A DNA stretch of 64,000 nucleotides, taken from Lycorma delicatula. Lineage: Eukaryota; Arthropoda; Insecta; Hemiptera; Fulgoridae. Shown in pieces: positions 31,310 to 42,717 of this stretch. Below the pieces are notes generated by a model that did not search any database, was not told the origin of the DNA, and was given only the letters and a program-made list of their open reading frames with translations. Positions within the stretch are counted from its first letter, which is position 1. Each line of letters begins with the position of its first letter. The DNA is taken from assembly GCF_047948215.1 (NCBI RefSeq), contig NC_134465.1, forward strand, positions 53,319,341-53,383,340. Reading direction: 5' to 3'. The translations under genes were made by a program, and so were the position numbers.

Positions 31310-32440
31310 AGGGTCTGTAACCGTACTCGTTTGACTGATCGATGGCTATCGGTGGGCTGCATTTATTTTTACTATTAATGTGATGTAATCATTCGATAAT
31401 AACAGGTTTCGAGGTTTAATGAATGCATAAAGCCAGTATTAAGAATTAATTCATTTACGAAATTATAATTTATTTCTTGGTAAATAACAAGAGATTAATT
31501 CTGGTAATTTACTGAATTAATTCATTAAAATATAAAAATAGTACGTCTAACATATAGGATGTAGTTTGAAATACTGTTTTGTAAAAGAAAAACTTGCATT
31601 TTCCAGGTTAGTTTAACAAACCATTTTTTTTTTTTTTAATTGTGATATGTGTAACGTATCTAGACTGCTAAAAGTAAGTCATACTATTTTTTCTTGAGAG
31701 TAATGATGTTTATATAGCAATAACTGAGTTGTGTAAGGTTGTCACTATGAATGAATACCTTCTACATTTCATTGGGTTAAATATGTTGATATGCAACAGT
31801 ATATTTAGCTCATTGAAAAAAGGTACCATAGTTCTAAGTTATTTTATTAGGGATGATATATGTTCATTGTTCTTGAGAATTGTTATACTATTTTAAAAGA
31901 TAGTTGCCAGATTGCTGATATCCATTATGGTAAAGATACATTTTTAATGAATTTTATTCTTAATTTGCTTCAAAATTTTTATAAAAGATTGGTGTTTATA
32001 ATATTTTATTTTTCAATTGTATTCTGAAAAAAATTTGTAAAATTTTATGTCTTTTAATGAAATTTGATGTTAAAAAAATTAAAGTAGTATAATTTTTCTT
32101 CAGAAAGCTTTAGTTGAGTCAGTGTTGGGTGGGAATATATTATTTTTGGACCTGCGTGATTTTGTATGATGTTCTTTCATGGTACACTATCTCCTTCACT
32201 ATTGGGAGGAGTAGTAGTACACCTGTACTATTAGGAGGAGGAAAAACTTCTGTAACAATCATATTACAGTTTTTAATTTTATAATAAATAGGTCAACAAA
32301 ACTCAGTAATACTTGTATTTCAGGTAACCAATGTTTTATTCAGTAGTGATTAATTTAAAAATTAATTTAATATTAGTAATAATATGCATCCTCCATCCTG
32401 TGATTTTGTTTTTTCTCATGGATTTATGTAAAATATTATG
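31310..32440. other. AT-rich, nothing assigned
   Basis: There is no supported gene or element. An oligo-A/T-rich background with a poly-T run at about 31625 is all I see. Confidence 0.4.
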
Positions 32441-32442
32441 AT

Positions 32443-33470
32443 GTTTTTTTTTGTCTTGTCATTTGACTGGTTTGATGCAGCTCACCAAGATTCCCTATCT
32501 AGTGCTAGTCATTTCATTTTGGTATACCCCCTACCACCTACATCCTACATCCCTAACAATTTGTTTTACATATTCCAAACGTGGCCTGCCTATACAATTT
32601 TTTCCTTCCAATATTAAAGCGACTATTCCAGGATGCTTTAATATGTGGCCTATAGATCTGTCTCTTCTTTTAGCTGTATTTTTCCTAATGCTTCTTTCTT
32701 CATCTATTTGCCGCAACACCTCTTCACTTGTTACTTTATCCACCCATCTGATTTTTAACATTCTCCTATACCACCGCATTTCAAAAGCTTCTAATCTTTT
32801 CTTCTCAGGTATTCCGATCGTCCAAGTTTCACTAACATATAAAGCGACGCTCCAAACATATACTTTCAAAAATCTTTTCCTGATATTTAAATTAATTTTT
32901 GATGTAAACAAATTATATTTCTGACTGAAGGCTCGTTTTGCCTGTGCTATTCGGCATTTTATATCGGAGCGATATAAAATGGATGAAGTAGGAGCTACTT
33001 CATCCATCTTTAGTAATTCTATTTCCCAAATAACAAAATTCTTCTACCTCCATAATCTTTTCTCCTCCTATTTTCACATTCAGTGGTCCATCTTTGTTAT
33101 TTCTACTACATTTCATTACTTTTGTTTTGTTCTTGTTTATTTTCACACGGTAGTTCTTGCGTATGACTACATCCATGCTGTTCATTGTTTCTTCTAAATC
33201 CTTTTTAATCTCGGCTAGAATTTCTGTATCATCAGCAAATCGTATCATCTTTATCTTTTCACCTTGTACTGTTACTCTGAATCTAAATTGTTCTTTAACA
33301 TCATTAACTGCTAGTTCCATGTAAAGATTAAAAGTAACGGGGATAGGGAACATCCTTTTGTCAGACTCCTTTTCTTATTACACCTTCTTTCTTATGTTCT
33401 TCAGTTATTACTGTTGCGCTGTTTGGTTCCTGTTAATGTTAGCAATTATTCTTCTATCTCTATATTATGA
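32443..33470 (-). pseudogene. 5'-truncated RTE-like LINE, RT end to 3' tail
   Basis: Minus-strand frames carry the reverse transcriptase catalytic block (IRFADDTEILAEIKKDLE), the following FCYLGNRITKDG, and then the C-terminal part with WVDKVTSEEVLRQIDEERS and GHILKHPGIVALILEGK. It ends in the LINE tail (GCTGCATCAAACCAGTCAAA) and an A-rich end (poly-T at 32443 on the plus strand). A frameshift lies near 33000 and stops lie upstream at about 33370-33420. This is the longest of three copies of one family that share this 3' end (also 42718 and 61412). Confidence 0.85.
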
Positions 33471-34223
33471 TGTAGTATTATTTAAATCATCATTTTAAAT
33501 GATTAAATAATGTAGATAAATAATTTTGTAAATGTATTACCTACGTTGGTCTAAACAGATTATAAATAACATAGCGATCTGGTATTGTCTATTCAAACGC
33601 AATGTTATCTCATTCTGTATGCAAAAACTAATGTGCCTGTGTAATTCATTCATTCATGCTGCTTTCCACCTTGTTCTGTACTTTGCTAACCGCTTTCATT
33701 CAGCATATTTTCCCTTTTCCATAATCCTATCCATCATGTGAATCTCTTTCCTTCCTTTTCCTTTACTTCCATTCACTAATTCTTCTATTGCATCCACTAA
33801 TAAACTCCTTCTTTTCATAAATAGGTCCTAACCGGTTCCTTTACCTATATTCAACCACATTTAGCATTTTCCTGTTCTCTCCGATTCTCCTGAATACTTC
33901 TTCATTTGTTACATAGCCTTGTTATCTGACATTTATCATTCTGCACCACATCCAAGGCTGAAAAGCCTCAATTTGTTTTCTGTCTGCTTTTCTCATTATC
34001 CATGTTTCAGCTTCATAGAGGATCATACTTCAAATAAAACATTTCATTAATCTCTTCCTTCATGCTATGTTTAACTTTTCACACAGCAGTCTTCTTTTCT
34101 TATAAAAATCTGCTAACTTTTTGATATTCTTGTTTTAATTTATACTGTGCAAGTCAGAACATCGGTTATAAAGCTCTCTAAGTACTGAAATTTCTTCACA
34201 TGTTGTAAAACTTACCTACTTAC

Positions 34224-34298
34224 TTTATTTATTTGCTTGCTATTTATAAATTATTACATAATATTTATATATAATTTATAAATAGTAAGTAAATAAAT
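34224..34298. repeat. Long AT hairpin
   Basis: Left arm 34224-34254 pairs with 34271-34298 (26 of 28) around a 16-nt loop. The inner arm motif CTATTTATAAATT is repeated, again inverted, around the microsatellite at 35319-35418. Confidence 0.85.
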
Positions 34299-34302
34299 TA
34301 TA

Positions 34303-34400
34303 TATGTAGTAGTAACTAGTTTCTATGTTTAGTACTTCTTACCTTTCTTAGCTTCATTTTTTTATCTCTAGTTGATACATTTAAGAACCATTACATTGTC
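34303..34400. repeat. About 95-bp direct repeat, partner at 36760-36855
   Basis: Both copies share GTAGTAACTAGTTTCT, then GTTTAGTACTTCTTACCTTT and a CATTGTCAA end, with roughly 85% identity by eye. The second copy begins right after the TA flank of the DD41D element. Confidence 0.85.
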
Positions 34401-34759
34401 AAGTATCTATCTTATTGTTTAAGTATCTCAATCCTCTTCTCTTTTTTACCTAATACCATACATTTCTTCTTCTTTTTGTTGATCCCAACACCCTGACTTT
34501 TAAAGCTTCATTTAAATCATCGAGCATTTCATTTAGTTTACTTGGATTCTCCACCAGTACTGCCATATCATCAGCAAAACGTATACATTCTATTCTTCTT
34601 CACCTGGTCTTTACAGAATTTAATTATTTCTTCCAGATTGTGTACTACACAATGTTGGTGGCATGCAGCTTCCCTGCCACATTCACCTTCCAATTTTTTA
34701 TTCTCCTTGTTATTTTGTTTTTCTTCCTTCATAATAATGTTACATTATTCGAAGTACTG

Positions 34760-35328
34760 TTTAGGTTAGTTTTGGTTAATTAAGTGTGTAGTTACATAGT
34801 TTTTAAAAATATTTTACAGATTACTTTTCTCTGTGCGGTAAGTTTGCTTTTTGGATGACCTTATTACAAAATGGTACATGAAAGTTTCCATTTTGTTAAT
34901 ATTATAGAATTGTATGTTTCTTAGATGATGTTTCGTTAGTTTTCCTGTAACAATACGCTGTAAACCGTTGTTGATAAATGTTGTTATGACTTTATGTTAC
35001 AATCACAAATATGTAAGCTAAGGTTGTTTTGCTGTACTGTAAACTCACAGTTTCTATTTAGAAAAGTGCTAGTCTTATGTTCAGATGGTTATAAGTTCCA
35101 AACAGCGAATTTTTAGAAAAAACAATTAATAAATAATGCACAAAAAATGAGTGCTTGGCGCATAATTATCAATGAAAAGTCTTGTAAGACTTTCCCAAAT
35201 GTACATTCTTATCATCATCATGTTCCCCCAATTATTAATTCATTTTTAAACGTTATTTTCTCTAACTTCTACTTAACTAATATAATTGATTTTATTAATG
35301 TTTGATTTAATGCAATTTGCTATTTATA

Positions 35329-35330
<2 letters not shown>
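34760..35330. other. AT-rich spacer
   Basis: There is no supported gene or element between the LINE relic and the CT/AT microsatellite. Confidence 0.4.

Positions 35331-35331
<1 letters not shown>

Positions 35332-35405
<74 letters not shown>
35332..35405. repeat. (CT)n(AT)n compound microsatellite
   Basis: About 32 bp of CT followed by about 42 bp of AT. It is framed by inverted copies of CTATTTATAAATT. Confidence 0.97.
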
Positions 35406-35409
<4 letters not shown>

Positions 35410-35432
35410 TTATAAATAGGAATTTATATATA

Positions 35433-36754
35433 CAGGGTCCGGTATATAAATCTGACGATTTTGTAGTAATTGTTATGTTGGCAGCACTGTCAATGAGAAG
35501 GCGGGAGTGTTGTACATTGACAGGTCTATTCATGCTATTTCAGTAGCCAGTACGTCGTGGTCGGGTGAACAACGAGCGTTTGTGATTGAAGCCCATTTTA
35601 AAAATAACGACTCTGTTATTGTAACACAGCGTTTATTTCGCAGGCATTTCAATTTAAATCGACACGCGTCTGTTCCTAGTAGGAATGTGAAATTGTTGTG
35701 GGTGAAGAATTTTAGGAACACATCGTCTGGTTTAAAAATGAAACCGACAGGACGAAAACGGACTGTGAGAAAGCCTAAAAACATTAACGCTGTAGGTTAG
35801 CTGTTACGCGGTCTCCACGTCGTTCAGCAACGAGACATGCTGCTGCGCTAGCCATTTCTGATCGAAGTGTACGACGAATTCTTCATGCCGATCTGAAATT
35901 CCATCCGTATAAGATGATGTTAGTGCAGCAACTTAATGCAAATGATTGGGGGTCTCACAAAGCAGCTTGCGAGGTCATCCTCGAAAATGTCCACCAGGAT
36001 GCCATTATTCTTTTAAGCGACGAGGCGCATTTTCATCTGTCAGGATTTGTGAATAAACAAAATTACCGTTATTGGGTTTCCCATAATCCACGGCAAATTC
36101 TTGAAAAACCACTTCACAGTCAATATGTTACAGTGTGGTTTGCGGTTTCAAAGTTCGGCATAATCGACCCGTATTTTTTTGAGGAGTTAAATCGCAGAGT
36201 AACAGTAACATCTCATCGATACGTAAACAGGTTGAATGTGTTTCTGCGACCGAAACTGAATGACTTTCAAGGACTTGAAATTTGGTTTCAACAGGATGGT
36301 GCCACCGCCCGTACGGCGAGAATCGCAATGGATGTTCTGCGAGAAACCTTTCCTGGACGTTTGATTTCCCGATTTGGCGACATTCCTTGGCCAGGGCGTT
36401 CACCTGATCTGGCTGTTTGTGATTTTTTTCTGTGAAAATGAAAACATAAAGTCTTCAGTGGTCGACCACAGTCAATTACAGAACTCAAGGAGGCTATTCA
36501 ACGAGAAATTGAAGCGGTTCCATGATGATTGAGCGAGCAATGTCAAATTTTAGAATGAGGTTAAGCGAGTGTGTGAGGAGTAATGGAAAACATTTGGACG
36601 ACATAATATTCAAATAAAAAAAAAAATCTATGTAAGTTATTCACTATAAATTGCAAAAATTGATCTTAATTTGATATATTAAATTTTTTAATAATATGAA
36701 ACACAGTTTAATTATTATCCCTCAAAAATCGTCAGGTTTATATGCCGGACCCTG
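35433..36754 (+). mobile_element. DD41D-type Tc1/mariner element, 1322 bp
   Basis: The element starts CAGGGTCCGGTATATAAAT and ends with the inverted equivalent. The terminal inverted repeats span about 30 bp with two or three mismatches (35433-35462 against 36725-36754) and are flanked by TA on both sides, the standard target duplication of this superfamily. Size and single central ORF fit mariner-like elements. The transposase is broken, so the copy should be inactive on its own, although the ends look intact and could still be mobilised. Confidence 0.92.
35507..36620 (+). pseudogene. DD41D transposase, one frameshift and terminal stops
   Basis: The N-terminal DNA-binding part (GEQRAFVIEAHFKNNDS, then RRHFNLNRHASVPS) runs open to a stop at about 35798. 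A one-base shift there continues into RSPRRSATRHAAALAISDRS and the catalytic core. Catalytic aspartates lie in LLSDEAHFHLSG, WFQQDGATARTAR and RSPDLAVCDFFL. Between the second and third acidic residues I count 41 residues (DD41D). A stop follows FFL where relatives have Trp, then readable C-terminal sequence to about 36620. By family knowledge it would cut and paste the element at TA sites. Confidence 0.88.
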
Positions 36755-36856
36755 TATATATATTGTAGTAACTAGTTTCTAAGTTTAGTACTTCTTACCT
36801 TTCTTAACTTCATTCTTTTATCTGCAATTGATATGTTTCAGGACCATTGTCAAAAG

Positions 36857-37010
36857 TTTACAAACCGTAGAAACTACAGTAATCTTAGCAGAAATGATAA
36901 TAGTAAATATTATGTTAACAACAATTTTTTACATGTCTTTATAATATAATTAGTTAAATAATATTATTATTGTATATTAAGGTTATTCAGATATTTAAGG
37001 AATTATTTTT
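36857..37010. other. AT-rich spacer
   Basis: A short AT-rich stretch between the direct repeat and the MITE-like family X copy. Nothing assigned. Confidence 0.4.
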
Positions 37011-37661
37011 ACTTCCTTGTACGAAATAAAGGACGTATTGTGATCACGAAAAATTTCGGTTTTCAGATTTAAACGGAAATATCCATTTTGACCTGTTTCG
37101 GTGGGACGTCTGTAGGTACGTATGTGAGTATATATTTCGCATAACTCAAAAACGATTAGCCGTAGAATGTTGAAATTTTGGATTTAAGACTGTTGTAACA
37201 TCTAGTTGTGCACCTCGCCTTTTGATTGCAATCGACTGGACCAAAAGCGTCCAAAAAATCCCAAAATCCAAAGAAATTTGGATTTTCGACTTTTTTTTAA
37301 CTGCAGTAATAAGTCCTCATTGAGAGCTTTTCAATGATGTATCATACGTGTTACTTATTTTCATTGGTTCTAGAGTTATAGCCAAATAAAATTTTAATTA
37401 ATGAAATATTTGGATCGTACATGGGAAAGGCACATCGTTCGATTCCGACTTTATCTTCTTTTTTTTTAACTTTTTTTTAAATTGAAATATATTGATTATT
37501 AATAATTATTAACCTCTGATTGTAAAAAAACTTTTACGATAAATAATAATTCAATAATAACGATAAAAAAAATATCTGAAGTTATTAATGGAATAAAATT
37601 TTATGTACTTTTCATTTTTTTTTAAATGTGCACGTGTAATTTAATAGGTGTACAAGGAAGT
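37011..37661 (+). mobile_element. MITE-like family X, copy 1 (651 bp)
   Basis: It starts ACTTCCTTGTAC and ends GTACAAGGAAGT, perfect 12-bp inverted ends. The left end also folds on itself because AAGGA-GT recurs within 26 bp. The body includes TTGAAATTTTGGATTTA and TGATTGCAATCGACTGGACC, with AACTGCAGTAATAAGTCCTC further on. There is no ORF. Other copies are at 39571, 41450 (rearranged) and 50248. The family is non-autonomous and its superfamily is not determined. Confidence 0.8.
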
Positions 37662-38076
37662 CATTTGGTGTCCACATCAGATTTTTTTGAAATATATAAA
37701 TAAAAGTTCTTGTTCAGTTTAACACAAGAAGAACGACTTTTCCTTATTTTATTTCCTTTTGAAAAAGTATCAACTCATTTCAATTTAAAATGTAAAAAAA
37801 AAACCTTTGATCCATAAATAATAATTGCACGTCAAAAACCCACTAAAATGAAAAATAAAAATAAAATAAACAAAGTAAATAAAAATATCAATATTACCAC
37901 ATTAGATACGCAAAAAAAGAAACTTAAACGTTCCAAATTTAAGCATGGTAACGAACCAGGCTTTTTTACTTTCCCCGCTGAAATTTTTCGATTTAAATTT
38001 ACTTTTTTTTAAGTCGTTAAACTAATTAAGAATTATTTAAATTAATAAAATTGTTATTCCCACCGTAATTTAGTTT
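37662..38076. other. AT-rich spacer
   Basis: Poly-A and poly-T rich sequence with no identifiable element. It starts with the TTTGGTGTCCACATCAG flank that also adjoins other family X copies, so the element may extend a little beyond its inverted ends. Confidence 0.4.
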
Positions 38077-38506
38077 ATCTATATATATAAAAATGAATGT
38101 ATGTCTGTCTGTATGACTCTTATGCCTTCCTAAACCGTTTATCCGATAGCGATGAAACTTTGCGGAATGGTTTGACGCATGCCAGGGAAGGTTTTTGAAT
38201 TAGTTTGAACCCGTTAGGTGGCGCTGGCGTCGAGATAATTCGAAAAATTGTATTTATGGTCCGATTTGCCTCGTATTCAGATTACATGTTACTTACATGG
38301 AAAGAATTATCTCTGCAAAAAACGAACCCGCTAGATGGCGCTGGGGGTTGAGATATTTAGAAAAATTATATTTATGGATCGATTTGGTTCATAATCAGAA
38401 TATGAATATTAGTTACGTGAAAAGAAATATTTTTGTAAAAACTATACCCGCTAGGTGGGGCCGGTGTCGAGATAGTTACGAAACAAATATACAAACAGAC
38501 TTTTTT

Positions 38507-38510
<4 letters not shown>

Positions 38511-38556
<46 letters not shown>
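38511..38556. repeat. (AT)n microsatellite
   Basis: About 46 bp of AT inside the Helitron-like element. Confidence 0.95.
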
Positions 38557-38559
<3 letters not shown>

Positions 38560-38609
38560 GCATGTTCATATGTGTGTCCGCTAAAGACCAAAGAACTAAT
38601 GGACCGATT

Positions 38610-38780
38610 TACGCGCGGGCAAAAGGGTAAAAGGGGAAAATGAAGAACGGGAAAAAGGTGGAAAGAGAAAAGGGGAAAACGGGAAAGGGTAAAAAAAAGG
38701 AAACTGGGAGAGGGGGGAGGGAGAAGGGTGAAAGGGAGAAGTTGGAAAGGGAAAATGGGATGGAAAATAAGTGAAAGGTA
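38610..38780. repeat. Purine tract (A/G-rich)
   Basis: About 170 bp are almost entirely A and G (GGGAAAAGG-type units). This is low complexity and is of interest only as potential triplex-forming sequence. Confidence 0.9.
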
Positions 38781-38843
38781 AAATTTGTGAATTTCAGTTT
38801 TTTAATTTTTTTATCAAATTTTCAATTGTGTTCATTTAAACTA

Positions 38844-38848
38844 CTCTC

Positions 38849-38911
<63 letters not shown>
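38844..38911. repeat. (CT)n(AT)n compound microsatellite
   Basis: CT repeats followed directly by AT repeats, the same order as at 35332-35405. It lies at the 3' end of the Helitron-like element just before its terminal GCCGGGT. Confidence 0.95.
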
Positions 38912-38912
<1 letters not shown>

Positions 38913-38939
38913 AGCTTTGCCGGGTCTGATAGTTAATAA

Positions 38940-39570
38940 ATAAATAAAAAAATTTAAATAACAAACAATAGATAAAATAATGGTTTTTATATTTAACACA
39001 CGTGGGCAACATTTTAAATATCTAATATTACGTAAAATATAAAATGGACTTGACATTTTACCTTGACCAGTCTGAATATTCTTTTATTTAGTTAAAATTT
39101 ATCAACACGCACCACGCTTGCACTTAATGAATATTTTAAAAACATTTAATACGTGCGTGTATAGATATATTATTCGATAAGTATGCCAGTTTGAAAAGTT
39201 TTTTTTTTTTATTAAATGAAATATCAAAGATTTTAATAGTTTATTGTTGATGAGAAATTCAATTATATATATATAATTTATTGATCTTACAAGTTTATTT
39301 TTGTTAAATTATATAGAGTAATATTAAAATACAAGAACGGCTTCATGTTTAAAAACTCTGGGATATTACGATGTAGACACTAAAGCGGATCTACGTAGTT
39401 ACAAAATTTCTACCTTATGGTGTTTTTAAAATTTTTGTCCGCCACATTGAATCAAACCATTTTTTTTTAAATAGGCACATTTTTTCCTGTTTATTTTTTT
39501 GGTTTGCAAATTTTTTTCTTTTTTCCTTTTTGAATTTCCCTTTTTTTAAATATATATATATATAAACTAT
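38940..39570. other. AT-rich spacer
   Basis: No supported gene or element. Poly-T runs near 39200 and 39460-39545. Confidence 0.4.
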
Positions 39571-40570
39571 ATTCCTTGTACGAAGTAAAGGAAGTATTGT
39601 GATCGCGAAAAATTACGGTTTTCAGATTTCAACGAAAATATCTATTTTGACCATCCCTGAATCCATTTTGATTAGTTTCGGCGTGACGTCTGTACGTACA
39701 TATGCATATATGTTTGTATGTAAATATATATCTCGCATAACTCAAAATGATTAGCTGTAGTATGTTGAAATTTTGGATTTAGGACATTAGTAACATCTAG
39801 TTGTGCACCTCCCCTTTGATTGCAATCGACTGAACCAAAAGCGTCAAAAAAAGCCCAAAATCCAAAAAGGTTTTGATTTTGGACTTTTTATTAACTGCAG
39901 TAATAAGTCCTCATTTAGAGCTTTTCAATGATATGTCATACGTGGTAGTTATTTTCATTGGTTCCGGGGTTATAGCCAAACCCACCGGGTTGGTCTAGTG
40001 GTTAACGCGTCTTCCCAAATCAGCTGATTTGGAAGTCGAGAGTTCCAGCGTTGAAGTCCTAGTAAAGCCAGTTATTTTTACACGGATTTGAATACTAGAT
40101 CGTGGATACCGGTGTTCTTTGGTGGTTGGGTTTCAATTAACCACACATCTCAGGAATGATCTAACTGAGAATGTACAAGACAAGACTACACTTCATTTAC
40201 ACTTCATGTACATATCATCCTCATTCATCCTCTGAAGAATTATCTAAACGGTAGTTACCGGAGGCTAAACAGGTAAAGAAAGAAAGAAGGGTTATAGCCA
40301 AATGAAATTTTAATGAATGAAATATTTGGATCTTACAACGGCATATCGATTCGAATCAGATTTTATCTCCTTTTATTTAACTTTTTTTTAATTTTAATAT
40401 ATTGATTTATTATTAATCTGCGGTTGTAAAAGAACTTTTACGATAAATAATTCAATAAAAAATAAATATAAAATAGTAAAATTATCATTAGTTATTAATG
40501 AAATAAAATTTTATGTACTTTTCATTTTAAAATAATGTGTATTTTTAATTTAATAGGCGTACAAGGAAGT
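39571..40570 (+). mobile_element. MITE-like family X, copy 2, interrupted by a SINE
   Basis: This is the family X sequence from TTCCTTGTACGAAGTAAAGG to GTACAAGGAAGT, split by the SINE at 39981-40289. Removing the SINE and one target duplication would leave about 680 bp, close to copy 1. The left terminal base pairs are slightly eroded (ATTCC for ACTTCC). Confidence 0.8.
39981..40289 (+). mobile_element. SINE family A, intact copy with target duplication
   Basis: The tRNA-like head has A box TGGTCTAGTGG and a B-box-like GTTGAAGTCC, separated by the palindromic core CTTCC(C)AAATCAG/CTGATTTGGAAG. The body follows with GGATTTGAATACTAGATCG, GGTGGTTGGGTTTCAATTAA and GAGGCTAAACAGG, and an A/G-rich end. 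GGTTATAGCCAAA flanks it on both sides (39968-39980, 40290-40302), showing target-primed insertion into family X. Confidence 0.93.
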
Positions 40571-41449
40571 CATGTAGTGTCTACATCAATTTTTTTTCTT
40601 CTGAGTAATAAATTAGTATACATTTTAAAATTCTAGTTTTTACATAAATCTCTTTCTTATACCGTAAAATAATCGATAAATTGTTCTACACTGAATATTT
40701 TTTTTATTCTTCTACTTCTTTTTTCATTGTAACAGACTTTATATTTTAAGTATAATGGATAAGATTTTATTATAACCAATCAATAAAATTTGTAATTTTT
40801 TCAATAAATACATCCAAATATATGCATACTTGCGTGCATCCTACACACAAATATTATTAACGTTTTATAGGAAAACGCTAGTGGGATAAATTTTACAGGC
40901 GGAGAAAACCAAAGTATTTTTTTTTTTCATATAATTATGCAATATTATAAAAAGTAATCGTAAAATAAATCGATTGGAAAGGTAAAATTTCCAATGACAG
41001 TTTTTGAAAATTGTTTATAATTTCAACCATCTTCTGACTGATTGGTCAAGTAAATTATTATTAATCAAGAATATATGTGATGCAATCAGGAGTAGATGTA
41101 ATTTTGTACTATGTGTTATATATATATTTTTAAAAAATATGTCATTACATGCAACAAAATATATCAGTTTACAACTAGATACTTTATTACTACTGTATCC
41201 GTGCGAACACACCTGAATTTATACCTGATGGATAGCTGTAGTTAGTATGTCTGATGTATAATTTATAACTTCGTTAATCTGGACGGTAACATTAATTATT
41301 ATTATTTTAAGTGAAGAAAAGATCAAGGACGCAGTTGTCAGTGTATTTTTCAGATAATAGATTATCACCGGAATAATATATATGTGTTACTGTTAGAAAT
41401 TTACGTTGGATTACATTTTAACAAGCCAATATTTTTTTTCTATTAAAAA
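40571..41449. other. AT-rich spacer
   Basis: No supported gene or element. Small open frames near 41004-41216 overlap on both strands and have no motif. Confidence 0.4.
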
Positions 41450-42126
41450 TTCTGATGTGGACACCAAATGACTTCCTTATACGCCTATTAAATTACATAT
41501 ACACATTTTTTGCTGCACTTCATTTAAATTTATTTCGTTTGAAAGTGAGATACGATCCTTCTATTCTTTAATAAAATGGACAGTTACACAATTACAGTTT
41601 ACACAGTAATTATTAAAAATTTTTGAATTAAAATTAAAAGTACATCAATTTTATTTCATTAATAACTTATGATTTTTTTCATATTTTTACTTCGTTGGAC
41701 AAAGTAAAGGAGATATTGTAATCACGAAAAATTTCGGTTTTCAGATTTCAACGGAAGTAAAACCTTTTGATTCATTCCCGAATCCATTTTGACTATTTTC
41801 GGCGTGACGTCTGTACGTACATATGTATCTCGTTTAACTCAAAAAAGATTAACCGTAGAATGTTGAAATTTTGGATTTAGGACTGTTGCAACATTTAGTT
41901 GTTCACCTTCCCTTTTGATTGCAGTCGACTTGACCAAAAATGTCCAAAAAAGCCCAAAATACAAAAATTCAAATTTTGGACTTTTTCTTAACTGCAGTAA
42001 TAAGTCCTTATTGAGATCTTTTCAACGACATATAAGTGGTACTTATTTTCATTGGTTCCAAAGTTATAACCAAATAAAATTTTAATTAATCAAATTTTAT
42101 TTGAATCTTACAAGGAAAAGGGCACA
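41450..42126. mobile_element. MITE-like family X, copy 3, inverted rearrangement
   Basis: Positions 41450-41682 are the family's right end in reverse orientation (TGTGGACACCAAATGACTTC, then TATACGCCTATTAAATTACA). 41687-42126 is the family's left two thirds in forward orientation (TACTTCGTTGGACAAAGTAA onward), ending at GGCACATCG where the next element begins. It is an internal inversion or two abutting partial copies. Confidence 0.75.
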
Positions 42127-42665
42127 TCGCTTTAATGTAGTAATGTTTAGAGGAGTACCACTTTAATTCGATTCGATACTCTACCTATTAAGGGAGGGAT
42201 GATTTGTTTTTTTTTCAAAACCCCATTTTTTTCCAACCCGTGGGCATATGGTTGGTGGTATCAAAAAACTTTACTTACGTAAGTTTTAGGCCCTTATCCA
42301 AAGAATCGTCGGAACTTTAAATGAATTCGATATTTTACTTATAGTGATATTTAATTTTTTTCGAAAATTCCCCTATTTCCACTTCCATGTTCCGATTTTG
42401 GCCGTTGACCAACTCGACCGATATTCTAGGACGAGTTATTTTTACGGAACAATTTGAAAGGGATTGGCGCCAAATTACGGCAGTTATCGTGTTCACAACA
42501 GTGTGAAATATATACATATAAATATTCTTAAGATATATATATATATATATTTTCTTTTTTGTTCAGGTAGCTTAATTTAAAAGCTTAACGTTGAAAATGT
42601 TACTATGATTTTTTTTCTCTGGACATTTATAAAATTTTCTTTTATTTATACATTGAAAATGTATT

Positions 42666-42707
<42 letters not shown>

Positions 42708-42717
42708 TTTTTTTGTT

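Larger units (their letters stand above)
33640..34690 (-). pseudogene. Second, more decayed LINE family, RT and C-terminal pieces
   Basis: On the minus strand RFADDMAVLVENPSKL (about 34530-34590) is the RT catalytic motif. Downstream pieces at 33650-34140 give AETWIMRKADRKQIEAF, YVTNEEVFRRIGENRKM and RNRLGPIYEKKE, the usual order in the C-terminal half of RTE/Jockey-like LINEs. It is interrupted by many stops and by a hairpin plus repeat insertion at about 34205-34400. It is not the same family as the neighbouring LINE at 32.4-33.5 kb. Confidence 0.7.
38078..38932 (+). mobile_element. Helitron-like non-autonomous element Y, copy 1
   Basis: It begins A/TCTATATATATAAAAATGAA and ends GCCGGGTCTGATAG/T. 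Many arthropod non-autonomous Helitrons have this pattern: 5' TC, a TATATAAAAATGAATG start, and a 3' end in CCGGGT...TAG inserted before T. The last four bases are ATAG rather than the usual CTRR. Internally there are two tandem diverged segments with CCCGCTAG-TGG-G (38200-38480), an AT microsatellite, a purine tract and a CT/AT microsatellite. It has no helicase and no target duplication, as expected. Confidence 0.55.

Noticed and set aside
37011..37661. Family X as a Helitron
   Set aside because: It has perfect inverted ends and lacks a CTRR-type 3' end, which points to a TIR element instead.
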